A stretch of DNA of 64,000 bases from NCBI GenBank assembly GCA_002840015.1, contig PGZE01000027.1, positions 17,390 through 81,389 of the forward strand, read 5' to 3'. Shown here piece after piece: positions 9,755 to 21,045 of the stretch (within the stretch, counting starts at the first letter, position 1; the number at the start of each line of letters is the position of its first letter). The notes beneath the pieces are model-generated. The model saw only the letters and a list, made by a program, of their open reading frames with translations, searched no databases and was not told the DNA's origin. The DNA is from Gammaproteobacteria bacterium HGW-Gammaproteobacteria-2. GTDB lineage: Bacteria; Pseudomonadota; Gammaproteobacteria; Xanthomonadales; Xanthomonadaceae. Made by a program: the position numbers and the translations under genes.

Positions 9755-11038
9755 TCAGCGCCGGCGCAGGCGATAAACCACTGCACCAACACCTATGGCA
9801 GCGGCTCCGGCAAGCAGGTTTGCGGTGGTTGTGGCCAGCAACAAGACCAGCGACACCGCCAGCGCCAGCAGCGGAATCAGGCGTCCGCCGGGCAGAACCA
9901 GCGCGCCGGGCTTGTCGGCGTAGCGTTTTTGCAACACCAGCAGCGATGCCGCCGTGCCGATGTAGGTTGCCAGCCGCGCCACCACCGACAACAGCGCCAG
10001 TTGCACGAAGTCGCCCGACAGCGCCAGTGCCAGCGCAATCGCGGCCGGCACCACAATGGCCGCCACCGGGGTATGCCAGCGCGGGTGGACGCGCGCAAAC
10101 AGTGCCGGGCCATAGCCGTCAACGGCCAGAGCGTACAAATAGCGCGGCCCCATCAGCACGCTGTTGCCGATGTTGCCGAGAATCGATACCACCGCGCCGA
10201 GCGTGAGCAACAGCACGGCCGCCGGACCGGCGAAACGGCCCGCGGCTTCGGCCAGCGGCGCGGTTGATGTCGCCAGATTCGGCAGTGTGCCAAGCGCAAC
10301 CGCCTGGATCGCAACATAGGTGAGCGTGACCACCGCGATCATGGTCAGCATCGCAAACGGCACATCGCGTTTCGGGTTTTCATACTCAGCGGCTGCGGCT
10401 GGGGTGTTCTCGAAGCCGGCGTAGGCGAACAGCAGCAGCAGTGCCGCTTCGGTGAGGTTGGCGCGAACCGGTACGGTCGAACCGCTGAGATTCCCCCAAT
10501 CCATGTAGAACACGCCAACCGCGACGAAGATCAGCAACGGTGCCAATTTGGCCAGCGTAAGCACCACCGCCATCTGCGCGCCGGACTTGACGCCGACGAC
10601 ATTGACCCAGGTGACCGCGCCGATGCCGAGCACGATCACCGCGGTGTGCGCCGGGCCGTGCGCCGCAGCCGGCCATAGTGCCGACATCGCCAGCGCCAGG
10701 CCGTTGGCCAGGGCGGCGATCGATGCGATGCGGGTCAGCCAGGCCATCCAGCCAACCTCAAAGCCGATGAAGTCGCCGAACGCCTCGCGGGTGTACAGAT
10801 ACGCGCCGCCAGCCTGATCGAAATAGCTTGCCGCTTGCGCGTAACACAGCACCAGCAGCGAGGCCGCCAGCCCGGCCAGCAGCACCGCCCACAGACTGGC
10901 CGGGCCGAGCAGCGCCGCAGCCGCTGCCGGCAACAGATAGATGCCGCTGCCGATCACGTCGTTGATCGACAGGCCGACGATCTGCCAGCGCGAGACGGCG
11001 CGAATCAGGGTCGGCGCGTTGTCAGTGGTTTGACTCAA
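9755..11038 (-). CDS. APC family amino acid permease
   Basis: Inner-membrane transporter of the amino acid-polyamine-organocation superfamily, 427 residues with about 12 hydrophobic segments. TM1 has the unwound-helix motif SINDVIGSGIYLLP (residues 19-32), the glycine-rich substrate and sodium/proton site of this fold. Substrate cannot be told. The start is taken as TTG at 11038 (MSQTTDNAPTLIRAVSRW), with AGGA about 9 bases upstream. A longer open frame to 11257 would overlap the hotdog gene and has no homology-like content. Downstream of, and perhaps cotranscribed with, the hotdog and CnoX genes. Confidence 0.85.
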   Translation of the reverse strand: MSQTTDNAPTLIRAVSRWQIVGLSINDVIGSGIYLLPAAAAALLGPASLWAVLLAGLAASLLVLCYAQAASYFDQAGGAYLYTREAFGDFIGFEVGWMAWLTRIASIAALANGLALAMSALWPAAAHGPAHTAVIVLGIGAVTWVNVVGVKSGAQMAVVLTLAKLAPLLIFVAVGVFYMDWGNLSGSTVPVRANLTEAALLLLFAYAGFENTPAAAAEYENPKRDVPFAMLTMIAVVTLTYVAIQAVALGTLPNLATSTAPLAEAAGRFAGPAAVLLLTLGAVVSILGNIGNSVLMGPRYLYALAVDGYGPALFARVHPRWHTPVAAIVVPAAIALALALSGDFVQLALLSVVARLATYIGTAASLLVLQKRYADKPGALVLPGGRLIPLLALAVSLVLLLATTTANLLAGAAAIGVGAVVYRLRRR

Positions 11039-11087
11039 TGTGTGGGGTCCTGCGAGCAACGATGCCGGCGCACAGATTAACCGACAT

Positions 11088-11558
11088 TCACTCCGGTTGG
11101 CCGGCGCCATCGACTGGCCGCTTGTGGCGTATGTAAAGCTGCTTGCGAACTTTCGCCACCACCTCACCATCGGTACCGTGAACGGCAACCTCGAACCAGT
11201 GTCTGACCCGCTCGCCGCGATCAGCGGCGGCGCGCAGCGAGGCGACGGTGTCGGCATCTAGATAAAAGTCAGCGGTTACCGTGCCACGCCCGGGCTTGAC
11301 GAACTCGATATGCGCGGCTTTGTCCCAGACGATGTAGTCGCTACCGAGCTGGTGCAGCAACATCATCATGAAAAACGGATCGGTCATCGCAAACAGGCTG
11401 CCGCCGAAATGGCTGCCAACATAATTACGGTTGTACCAGCGCTGATGCAGTGCGACCCGCACCGCGCTGAAATCGTCCGCGATCCGCTCCACCCGGATGC
11501 CCGAGCAGGCAAACGGCGGCCACAGGTTCATCAGCAGCCGTAACCGCGATGCCTTCAT
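11088..11558 (-). CDS. DUF4442 hotdog-fold protein (possible thioesterase)
   Basis: 156-residue cytosolic protein of the DUF4442/YiiD-C-terminal family, a hotdog fold related to acyl-CoA thioesterases. The typical segment HQRWYNRNYVGSHFGGSLFAMTDP (about residues 38-61) carries the family's N-x-x-G-S-H-F-G-G core, followed by the FVKPGRGTVTADFYL strand pair. No activity is established for close homologues. Two bases separate it from cnoX upstream. Confidence 0.82.
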   Translation of the reverse strand: MKASRLRLLMNLWPPFACSGIRVERIADDFSAVRVALHQRWYNRNYVGSHFGGSLFAMTDPFFMMMLLHQLGSDYIVWDKAAHIEFVKPGRGTVTADFYLDADTVASLRAAADRGERVRHWFEVAVHGTDGEVVAKVRKQLYIRHKRPVDGAGQPE

Positions 11559-11560
11559 TG

Positions 11561-12466
11561 TCAGAACAACAATGACGCCATCTTGCGCCGGTAGCGCGAT
11601 ACCAGTTCGGCATCATCGAGGATCAGGAACGCATCGATCAGGGCTTTGCGCGGCAGGCCGTCGGCATAACTGCGATCGCGGCGGAGCAGTTCGATCAGCT
11701 GATCCAGCCCGGCCTGCGGCTGCGCAGCGAGGATCAGGCGCACGCCCAGCAGGTGGCGTGCCTGCGCATCATCGGGATTGCTGGCGACCCGCGCTTCCAG
11801 CGTGGCAATGTCCGGCGCGGTGGCGACAAGCGCAGCAAACGCGAGGCGCGCACGCGCCTTGCGGGCGCGATCATCGGTGCCTAGATTGGCGGGTAGGGCG
11901 TCGAGCAGGCGCAGCGGTTCGTCGGTTTTGCCCAGCCGGGTGAGGGCCAGCGCAAGGTCGAGCTTGAGTTCGTCATTATCCGGCGCGGCGGCGATTTCCG
12001 CGCGCAGGCGGATCTCCGCAGCTTCCGCTGTTTCCTCGGGTGCATCGGCGTCATCTTCCGGAGCCGCACGCGGCACAATGCCATGCTTGCCCAGAAACTC
12101 GCGCAGCTTGGCTTCGGGCAATGCGCCGGGGAAACCATCGACCAGTTGCCCCTGTTTGACCAGCATCAGTGTCGGCACCGAGCGGATGCCCACCGCTGCT
12201 GCGAGTTGCTGCTCCTTGTCGACATCGACCTTGGCCAGCATGAACGCGCCGTGGTATTCGGCCACCAGTTTTTCCAGCGTCGGGGTGAGTTGCTTGCACG
12301 GCTCACACCAGGTGGCCCAGAAATCGACCAGCACCGGCACCTTGACCGAGCGCATGATGACATCGCGCTCGAAGTCGGCTGCGGTGGTTTCGAAAATCAG
12401 CGATTCGGGCGCTGGCACGGTGGCTGGCGCGGGGCGTGGCGTGATGCCTGGGGTAATCAGGGTCAT
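11561..12466 (-). CDS. cnoX: Chaperedoxin CnoX (thioredoxin-TPR)
   Basis: Thioredoxin-fold chaperone of the CnoX/YbbN family, which holds unfolding proteins under chlorine or heat stress and hands them to GroEL. 301 residues: thioredoxin domain about 25-130, a short linker, then TPR-like helices to the end (LDLALALTRLGKTDEPLRLLDALP and so on). The active site is WCEPC, a full CxxC, unlike the redox-dead SxxC of E. coli CnoX; this resembles the Caulobacter type with reductase capacity. First gene of a likely cnoX-hotdog-permease unit. Confidence 0.9.
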   Translation of the reverse strand: MTLITPGITPRPAPATVPAPESLIFETTAADFERDVIMRSVKVPVLVDFWATWCEPCKQLTPTLEKLVAEYHGAFMLAKVDVDKEQQLAAAVGIRSVPTLMLVKQGQLVDGFPGALPEAKLREFLGKHGIVPRAAPEDDADAPEETAEAAEIRLRAEIAAAPDNDELKLDLALALTRLGKTDEPLRLLDALPANLGTDDRARKARARLAFAALVATAPDIATLEARVASNPDDAQARHLLGVRLILAAQPQAGLDQLIELLRRDRSYADGLPRKALIDAFLILDDAELVSRYRRKMASLLF

Positions 12467-12821
12467 GGGAATATCTCGAAAGCGTCAAGTCAGAAACATG
12501 ATGCCGCTGCCGTCAATTTCAAGACAATGGCAGCATGCAGGCAGGTCGCCCACAGGGTGGACTACAAAAAGGCAGTTGCGCGCACCTGCGGAGCAATGGT
12601 GTTGCTCGCTGGTGCCAATCGGTGCTGTTGTGGGTGCCGGCCTGACGGCGAACCCTCTTGCGACAGCTTCGCGCGCAAGGCGTGCTCCCACAGGTGCGGC
12701 GTTTGTTGAGCACCCTGTGGGCGACCGAGCGAGCCGCGTAGCGGCGAAGTGAAGGCATAGCAAGCGCAGCTTGCGCTGTCGCACAGCGACTGACCGAGTG
12801 AGCGCTCGACGGAGGGATGGG
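12467..12821. repeat. Gene-free 355-bp region holding a composite REP/BIME-like element
   Basis: No coding sequence seen. It holds one REP unit (GTCGCCCACAGGGTGGACTA, 12545-12564), a 120-bp core (12572-12692) and an inverted REP unit (GAGCACCCTGTGGGCGAC, 12708-12725). The core matches 52856-52976 in reverse complement, with the marker strings TCGCGCGCAAGGCG and GGTGCCGGCCTGACGGCGAA. The stretch 12726-12821 has short GC-rich inverted repeats (AGCGCAGCTTGCGCT) and nothing recognisable. Confidence 0.75.
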
Positions 12822-14108
12822 TCAGGGCTGACGATAGACCACGCCGTCCTTCATCACGAAGTCCACTTGCTTCATCAGCGCGATGTTTTCCAGCGGATTG
12901 CCGGGCACCGCCACCAGATCGGCCAACTTGCCGGCATCGAGGCTACCCAGTTCATCCCAGCGACCGAGCAACTGCGCGGCGTTGCGAGTGGCCGATTGCA
13001 GGGCTTCGTTGGCGGGCATGCCGGCCTCGGTCATCAGCTCGAATTCGCGGGCGTTATCGCCATGCGGGTAGACGCCGGCATCGGTGCCGAAGGCGATCTT
13101 GACGCCCGCCTTGTAGGCGGCAGCGAAGGTTTTCTGGATCTGCGGGCCGACCGCCAGTGCCTTGGGCCGCACGATCTCGGGGTAGTAACCGGGCTTGGCC
13201 GCCATCTCGCCGACGAATACGCCGGCAAGGATGGTGGGCACGTACCAGGTGCCATTTTCTTTCATGAGCCTGCGGATTTCATCGTTCATGTAGGTGCCGT
13301 GCTCGATGGAATCGACGCCGGCGATCACTGCGCGCTTCATACCCTCGGCACCGTGCGCATGCACGGCTACCTTGTAACCGTAATCGTGCGCGGTTTGCAC
13401 GATGGACACCACCTCATCGGCCATGAACTGCGGGTTGTCGCCGCTTTTGGCGAAGCTGAGCACACCGCCGGTGGCGGTGATCTTGATCACGTCAGAGCCT
13501 TCCTTGTAGCGTTGGCGTACCGCGCGTCGGGCCTCGATCGGGCCGCTGATCACGCCGTCTTCCGGGCCGGGATAACCGAACGCGTGCAGGATGTCGCGGT
13601 TGACGCCATTGAGCGGGTCAGCATGGCCGCCGGTGGTGGCGATGGATTTGCCGGCAGCATTGATGCGTGGACCACGCACCAGACCCTGATCGATCGCATT
13701 GCGTAGCGACAACGCCACATTGCCGCCCAGATCGCGCACGCTGGTGAAGCCGGCGAGCAGGGTGCGTTCGGCATAGCCAACCGATCGGAACGCAAAGTCT
13801 TCCGGGTTCAGGCGAAAGCCTTCCGAGTAGGCTTGGGCACTGGTCTGACTACCCAGATGCACATGCATGTCGATCAGGCCCGGAAGGCAGGTCTGCTGGC
13901 TGAGGTCGATGGCGGTGGCACCTTCGATGACGACGTTGCCGGCGTGCAATTCGCGGATGCGATTGCCCTCGATCACGACGGTGTGCGCGCCGAGCAACTT
14001 TGCGTTGCTGGCATCAAATACATGGCCGCATTGCACCGCCGTAACCTCGGCGGCGGCGGCGGGCAGGCTCAGGGCAATGGCGGCGGCAATCAGCACAAGC
14101 TTGGGCAT
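12822..14108 (-). CDS. Secreted amidohydrolase (imidazolonepropionase/prolidase-like)
   Basis: Metal-dependent amidohydrolase exported by a Sec signal peptide ([20 protein letters not shown], cleavage about residue 20), so probably periplasmic. 428 residues. Metal ligands are visible in the order HVHLG ([11 protein letters not shown], about residue 79), the carboxylated lysine region [22 protein letters not shown] and [11 protein letters not shown]. This pattern fits the Xaa-Pro dipeptidase/organophosphate-acid-anhydrase-like subgroup of the superfamily; the true substrate is likely a dipeptide or lactam but is unproven. Start at ATG 14108 with GGAG 7 bases upstream. Divergent from leuS. Confidence 0.9.
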   Translation of the reverse strand: MPKLVLIAAAIALSLPAAAAEVTAVQCGHVFDASNAKLLGAHTVVIEGNRIRELHAGNVVIEGATAIDLSQQTCLPGLIDMHVHLGSQTSAQAYSEGFRLNPEDFAFRSVGYAERTLLAGFTSVRDLGGNVALSLRNAIDQGLVRGPRINAAGKSIATTGGHADPLNGVNRDILHAFGYPGPEDGVISGPIEARRAVRQRYKEGSDVIKITATGGVLSFAKSGDNPQFMADEVVSIVQTAHDYGYKVAVHAHGAEGMKRAVIAGVDSIEHGTYMNDEIRRLMKENGTWYVPTILAGVFVGEMAAKPGYYPEIVRPKALAVGPQIQKTFAAAYKAGVKIAFGTDAGVYPHGDNAREFELMTEAGMPANEALQSATRNAAQLLGRWDELGSLDAGKLADLVAVPGNPLENIALMKQVDFVMKDGVVYRQP

Positions 14109-14220
14109 CGCGGTTCTCCAGCGGGCAATGGGGCAATATACATCGGTGCGTGTGCAGGTCGTTACTGCCAAGTCCCGATATTCGAACCACTTCTGGCGCC
14201 AACAGGTTTCAGTGCGATAA

Positions 14221-16853
<2,633 letters not shown>

Positions 16854-16857
16854 CGTA

Positions 16858-17403
16858 ATGACAAGCCAACTGATTCGCTGCTCAAAACCCACTCGTGTTC
16901 GCAGTGCGCTCGGATTTGCCAAGGTAGCTCTGCTGCTGTTGCTTGTTGGCCTGAGTGCATGTGGCTTCGCCCCGCGGCGGGAATTCGTGGTGCCGGCAGA
17001 TCTGGGCGCAGTGCGCGTGGTTGGCGTCGATTCCTTCAGCCGGTTGTCGGAGCGCCTGGCCGTCAACCTCAGCCGCGCTGGTGCGGCGCCAGCAGCCGAA
17101 GGGATGCCCGCCACCATCATTCGAATTAGTGCCGAGCGTTGGCATCAAGGGCCGTTGACGGTGGATGCAGCGGCACGGGTGCAGGAGTTTGTCATCAGCT
17201 ACTCGGTGGATTTTGATGTCATTGCAGCAGACGGCAGCGTGCGCGTGCCCAAGCAGACAGTGGAATTGAGCCGTGATTTCACCTTTGATACCGCGCAGGC
17301 CATCGGTACGCCTGGCGAGGAGGAGGTGGTGCGTGACGAACTATCGCGGGCGATGCCCGCCGCATTGATGCGGCGGTTGAGCCTGCGCCTTGAAGCGGAC
17401 TGA
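16858..17403 (+). CDS. lptE: LPS-assembly lipoprotein LptE
   Basis: Outer-membrane lipoprotein that plugs LptD and delivers LPS to the cell surface. 181 residues with a signal peptide and lipobox LSAC at Cys35, followed by GFAPRREF, close to the usual CGF.LR start of mature LptE. A strand-rich body continues to about residue 175. It sits in its standard place between leuS and holA (4 and 2 bases to its neighbours). Assignment rests on position, lipobox and length, since LptE is poorly conserved. Confidence 0.9.
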   Translation: MTSQLIRCSKPTRVRSALGFAKVALLLLLVGLSACGFAPRREFVVPADLGAVRVVGVDSFSRLSERLAVNLSRAGAAPAAEGMPATIIRISAERWHQGPLTVDAAARVQEFVISYSVDFDVIAADGSVRVPKQTVELSRDFTFDTAQAIGTPGEEEVVRDELSRAMPAALMRRLSLRLEAD

Positions 17404-17405
17404 TA

Positions 17406-18440
17406 ATGTCGCTGACTCCTGAGCAATTGGCTGCGGAGCTCAAAGCGAAGCCGCTGCAGGCGATTTACCTGGTCGCTGGCGCTGAAACCCTACGCGTGCA
17501 GGAGGCTGCCGATGCCATCCGCGCCCGCGCCCGCAACGACGGCTTTGCCGAGCGGGTGGTTTATGACATCGACGAGCGTTTTGACTGGAATAACCTGAGT
17601 TACGAGCTCAGCGCGGCGAGTCTTTTTGCACCAAAGCGTTTGTTTGATCTGCGCCTGCCTACCGGCAAACCGGGGCGCGAGGGTGCTCAGGCACTGGAAG
17701 GCCTGTGCGATGGCCTTGCTGCCGACAATCTGGTGCTGATCTGCGCCGGCGACTGGAGCAACAAACACGGTGGCCGCTGGAGCGAGCGCATTGCTAAAAC
17801 GGGTCGCGTCGTGTTGTGCCCACAATTGCGTGGCAATGAATTGCCAGCCTGGCTTGGGCAACGGCTGTCAGCGCATGGCCTGAGTGCCAGCCGCGAGGCA
17901 ATCGACATACTGGTGGAACGGGTAGAGGGCAATCTGCTGGCCGCCGCACAGGAGGTCGATAAACTGGCTTTGCTTGCCCCCGGAGCGCGGCTCGATGCGC
18001 CGGCCATGGCGCAGCTGGTGGCCGATTCGGCACGCTACAACGTATTCGGTTTGCTTGAATCAGCCTTGGCTGGAGAAGCCTCGAGGGCACTGCGCATGAG
18101 TGCCAGCCTGTGTGCAGAGGGCGACTCGGTATTGGCATTGATGGGCTGGGTGGCAGCAGAGGTTCGCCGCATCGCTGCGTATGCTGCAGTCGCAGCGGCT
18201 GGTGGTGACGTGGGTTCTGCCATGCGCGCCGACAGGGTGTGGGAGTCTCGGCAGACGTTGTATCGTCGTGCCTTGCAGCGCCACAGTGCATCACACTGGG
18301 AACGCTTTGTTGGCCTGTGTGCGCAGATCGATCGCATCGCCAAGGGCCGCGCTGATGGTGACCCGTGGCAGGTGTTGGATCGCTTGCTTGCTGCAATCGC
18401 CGAACCCAAGGCAAGCCGGCGGCTGCTCAGCGCATGTTGA
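17406..18440 (+). CDS. holA: DNA polymerase III subunit delta
   Basis: Clamp-loader subunit that opens the beta clamp. 344 residues, as in E. coli (343). The N-terminus LTPEQLAAELKAKPLQAIYLVAGAETLRVQEAADAIRARA shows the family's Y.L.G.E.L...E pattern. The rest has the AAA+-like fold without a P-loop, as expected for delta. It overlaps nadD by 7 bases, so the two are translationally linked. Confidence 0.94.
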   Translation: MSLTPEQLAAELKAKPLQAIYLVAGAETLRVQEAADAIRARARNDGFAERVVYDIDERFDWNNLSYELSAASLFAPKRLFDLRLPTGKPGREGAQALEGLCDGLAADNLVLICAGDWSNKHGGRWSERIAKTGRVVLCPQLRGNELPAWLGQRLSAHGLSASREAIDILVERVEGNLLAAAQEVDKLALLAPGARLDAPAMAQLVADSARYNVFGLLESALAGEASRALRMSASLCAEGDSVLALMGWVAAEVRRIAAYAAVAAAGGDVGSAMRADRVWESRQTLYRRALQRHSASHWERFVGLCAQIDRIAKGRADGDPWQVLDRLLAAIAEPKASRRLLSAC

Positions 18441-19069
18441 GCCTGTTTTATGGTGGCACGTTCGACCCGGTGCATCTTGGCCATGTTGCATTGGCGCGTG
18501 CAGCGGTAGCCTCTCTGCGTGCCGAGGTTCGTCTGGTTCCGGCGGCCAATCCGCCACACCGTGATCTGCCCAGCGCCAGTGCCGAACACCGGGCGCGGAT
18601 GTTGAGCTTGGCTATCGCGGGTGAACCGGGCCTGTGCGTTGATGAGCGTGAATTGCGTCGTGGCGGACCCTCATACAGCGTGCTGACGGCGCTGGAGTTG
18701 CGCGAGCAGCTTGGTGAGCACGCGCCGTTGGGCATGTTGCTGGGCGCTGATGCTTTTATCGGGTTGCCGTCCTGGCGGCTGTGGCGCGAATTGATCGCGC
18801 TGGTGCATCTGGTGGTGGCGGTGCGTCCGGGCTACCCGCTGGAGCAGCTGCCCGAGCCGCTGGCGCAGATGGTGGAAGGGCATTGGAGTGAGCGGGGCGA
18901 AGACCTGCATCGGCTGCCAGCCGGGCGTGTATTCGTGCTCAGTGCCGGAAGCTACCCGCAGTCATCAACCCAGTTGCGGCAACGCTTGCGCGATGGCGGT
19001 AATTGGCAGTCAATGGTGCCGACCGCCGTTGCCGGCTATATCCGTGATAATCATCTTTACGGGTGCTAG
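18434..19069 (+). CDS. nadD: Nicotinate-nucleotide adenylyltransferase
   Basis: Makes nicotinate adenine dinucleotide in NAD synthesis. 211 residues. The nucleotidyltransferase signature GGTFDPVHLGH is at residues 7-17. Start is ATG 18434, inside the 3' end of holA; a longer frame beginning at 18365 would precede the invariant N-terminal strand with unrelated sequence. Notably, the TAG stop (19067-19069) is the last three bases of a CTAG that borders a 207-bp inverted-repeat element. Confidence 0.94.
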   Translation: MLSLFYGGTFDPVHLGHVALARAAVASLRAEVRLVPAANPPHRDLPSASAEHRARMLSLAIAGEPGLCVDERELRRGGPSYSVLTALELREQLGEHAPLGMLLGADAFIGLPSWRLWRELIALVHLVVAVRPGYPLEQLPEPLAQMVEGHWSERGEDLHRLPAGRVFVLSAGSYPQSSTQLRQRLRDGGNWQSMVPTAVAGYIRDNHLYGC

Positions 19070-19280
19070 CAGCCTGTCGGACTTGACACTGATCTACTCG
19101 GCAATTGCTCCTGCATGGCTCTACCTCCTGCATCCATGCAGTCGTGCGGAAAAGCCGAGATTGGTCAGATTTCCCGCTCTTTTTCGTTAAATGGCCCTGC
19201 CATTCGCTTCAAAAGAGCGAAAAATCTGCCTCAAACCGGCTTTCCCTCGCTACGATCGGTCAAGCCCGACAGGCTGCTAG
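19066..19280. mobile_element. MITE-like inverted-repeat element, copy A
   Basis: A 207-bp element (19070-19276) with terminal inverted repeats CAGCCTGTCGGACTTG and CAAGCCCGACAGGCTG (15 of 16 match). It is flanked on both sides by CTAG (19066-19069 and 19277-19280), which looks like a 4-bp target duplication. No coding capacity. The interior holds a long imperfect palindrome, arms 19166-19195 and 19199-19228 around CCT, so the transcript would form a strong hairpin. A second copy lies after rng at 22533-22701. The left CTAG supplies the nadD stop codon. Confidence 0.75.
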
Positions 19281-19398
19281 GACCGCCAACGGGGCACATT
19301 GCACTACACTATGTGCCAGTTTGAAACTCCCCGCCTGTCGCTGACGACCCCATGGCCGGCAGTGACTGCCGCATATCTCTACCTACAGGTGAAACCCA
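19281..19398. other. Leader region upstream of rsfS with an inverted repeat
   Basis: With element A this makes up the 329-bp gene-free gap between nadD and rsfS. It contains GGCACAT (19293-19299), 11 bases, ATGTGCC (19311-19317), a perfect 7-bp inverted repeat that could be an operator or a hairpin. No convincing promoter hexamers were found; AGGTGA (19387-19392) is the rsfS Shine-Dalgarno. Confidence 0.4.
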
Positions 19399-19830
19399 TT
19401 GACTTCACAAGCATACGTCATCAAAGCGCAAATGCCGGACCCGGCTCCGTCGCCCGAGGTGCTTCTCGATCTGGTGCGCAACGCGCTGGAAGAAATCAAG
19501 GCGAAGGATTCAGTTGAAATCGATGTGCGGGGCAAAACCAGTATTGCTGATTATCTGGTGGTCACCTCGGGAACCTCGACGCGTCACGTCAGATCGATCG
19601 CCGATGAAGTGGTACAGCACGCCAAAAAGGCTGGTGCCATGCCTTTGGGCGTCGAGGGCGAGCGCGAAGCGGAGTGGGTGCTGGTTGATCTGGGTGACGT
19701 GATCGTGCATGTCATGCTGCCCCGCGTCCGCGAGTTCTACGCACTCGAACGGCTATGGACGGTGGGTGATCAGCCGCCGGGCAGTGAGGGCGCCGACGAT
19801 GAGTATGGCGAGCACACCACAAGCGATTGA
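19399..19830 (+). CDS. rsfS: Ribosomal silencing factor RsfS
   Basis: Binds ribosomal protein L14 (uL14) and blocks subunit joining in starvation. 143 residues from TTG 19399. The family core is intact: VEIDVRGKTSIADYLVVTSGTSTRHVRSIADEV, then EGEREAEWVLVDLGDVIVHVM. TTG is preferred over an ATG 11 codons later because AGGTGA sits 7 bases before it. Standard neighbour of nadD and rlmH. Confidence 0.94.
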   Translation: MTSQAYVIKAQMPDPAPSPEVLLDLVRNALEEIKAKDSVEIDVRGKTSIADYLVVTSGTSTRHVRSIADEVVQHAKKAGAMPLGVEGEREAEWVLVDLGDVIVHVMLPRVREFYALERLWTVGDQPPGSEGADDEYGEHTTSD

Positions 19831-19841
19831 TTGCTCAAGCG

Positions 19842-20312
19842 ATGCACGCCCGTTTGATTGCTGTCGGCGAACGTGCCCCGTCCTGGGTGGCCGCAGGTTT
19901 TGCCGAGTACAGCAAGCGTTTGTCGCATTGGCTGCCGCTGGAGTTAGTTGAGTTACCCCCCGGACGGCGTGGCAAGGGGCTCGACCCGGCGCGTGCGATC
20001 CTCGATGAGGGCCAGCGAATGTGTGCAGCCCTGCCCAAGAGCGCGCTGGTAGTGGCGCTGGATGGCGGTGGCCGTGCATTGACCTCCGAGCAACTGGCAC
20101 AGCGGTTGGCGCATTGGCGGCAACAGGGCCGCGACTTGGCATTGCTGATCGGCGGCCCGGATGGGCATGCCGATGCGGTGCTGGCCTGCGCTGATGAAAC
20201 CTGGTCGCTCGGCCCACTGACCCTGCCGCACATGCTGGTGCGCCTGCTGGTGGCAGAACAGCTTTATCGTGCAGCCAGCCTGCTGGCCAACCACCCGTAT
20301 CACCGTGGTTGA
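19842..20312 (+). CDS. rlmH: 23S rRNA pseudouridine-1915 N3-methyltransferase
   Basis: SPOUT-class methyltransferase that modifies pseudouridine 1915 in helix 69 of 23S rRNA. 156 residues (E. coli 155). The SAM-binding knot is seen in ALVVALDGGGRALTSEQ and LALLIGGPDGH, and the end LLVAEQLYRAASLLANHPYHRG is diagnostic. Start ATG 19842 (MHARLIAVGER) lies 11 bases after the rsfS stop; the open frame reaches slightly further upstream without a plausible start. Confidence 0.96.
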   Translation: MHARLIAVGERAPSWVAAGFAEYSKRLSHWLPLELVELPPGRRGKGLDPARAILDEGQRMCAALPKSALVVALDGGGRALTSEQLAQRLAHWRQQGRDLALLIGGPDGHADAVLACADETWSLGPLTLPHMLVRLLVAEQLYRAASLLANHPYHRG

Positions 20313-20383
20313 AGGTAACGCGAGTTCCGCAGTCGCGTGCTTCGGAAACATTGTGTGGCAATGCAAAAGGTATCCTTGACGGC

Positions 20384-20953
20384 ATGATTTTTCTTGCCTC
20401 GCAATCCCCCCGCCGCCGTGAATTGTTGGCGCAGATCGGTGTGGCATTCGACATTCTGGATGTCGATGTGCCAGAGCAGCGGCTGCCCGGCGAACCAGCC
20501 AGCGATTATGTCAGCCGTGTCGCACGCGAAAAGGCCGGTGCCGGCCTGTTGTTGGTGGCAGAGCGCGCAGGCGCGTTGGTGATTGGTGCCGATACCGAAG
20601 TGGTGCTTGATGATGACGTATTCGGCAAACCCGCAGATGCCGCAGATGCGGTACAGATGTTGACACGCTTGTCAGGCCGCACACATCAGGTGATTTCGGT
20701 GGTGTGGTTGCTTGGCGCTGGCCACGAAGCTCGGGCGGTGTGCGAGTCCAGTGTGCGCTTTGCCAGTTTGAGTTCAGTGCAGATAGCCGATTATGTCGCT
20801 ACCGGCGAGTGTTTTGGCAAGGCCGGCGGCTACGCGATTCAAGGCCGTGCAGCAGCATTCATCGAGCATTTGTCGGGCAGTCATTCAAGCGTCATGGGCT
20901 TGCCTTTGTACGAAACAGCACGCTTGCTGCGTAGCGCAACGGGTAGCCGCTGA
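20384..20953 (+). CDS. maf: Maf family nucleoside triphosphate pyrophosphatase
   Basis: Hydrolyses non-canonical or excess NTPs (dTTP/UTP type, YhdE-like); linked to septum inhibition. 189 residues. It has FLASQSPRRRELLAQIG at the N-terminus, GADTEVVLD (catalytic Asp region), GRTHQVIS, and GKAGGYAIQGRAA (the E/K-AGGY substrate loop). Start at ATG 20384 by homology; the frame extends 25 codons upstream into the rlmH-maf gap. Confidence 0.93.
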   Translation: MIFLASQSPRRRELLAQIGVAFDILDVDVPEQRLPGEPASDYVSRVAREKAGAGLLLVAERAGALVIGADTEVVLDDDVFGKPADAADAVQMLTRLSGRTHQVISVVWLLGAGHEARAVCESSVRFASLSSVQIADYVATGECFGKAGGYAIQGRAAAFIEHLSGSHSSVMGLPLYETARLLRSATGSR

Positions 20954-21045
20954 GTCGCAATGGTGGCACCTCGATAGAGTAGCGTGGTGGTGCAACGCAG
21001 TGGATCAAGTCCGTGTAGTTCGACTATTAATCCATTTGAGAGACG

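Noticed and set aside
12771..13706. Open frame antisense to the secreted amidohydrolase
   Set aside because: Shadow of a gene with a signal peptide and complete metal ligands.
19066..19280. tRNA or complete insertion sequence between nadD and rsfS
   Set aside because: No cloverleaf or T-loop consensus and no transposase frame; only inverted-repeat structure is present.
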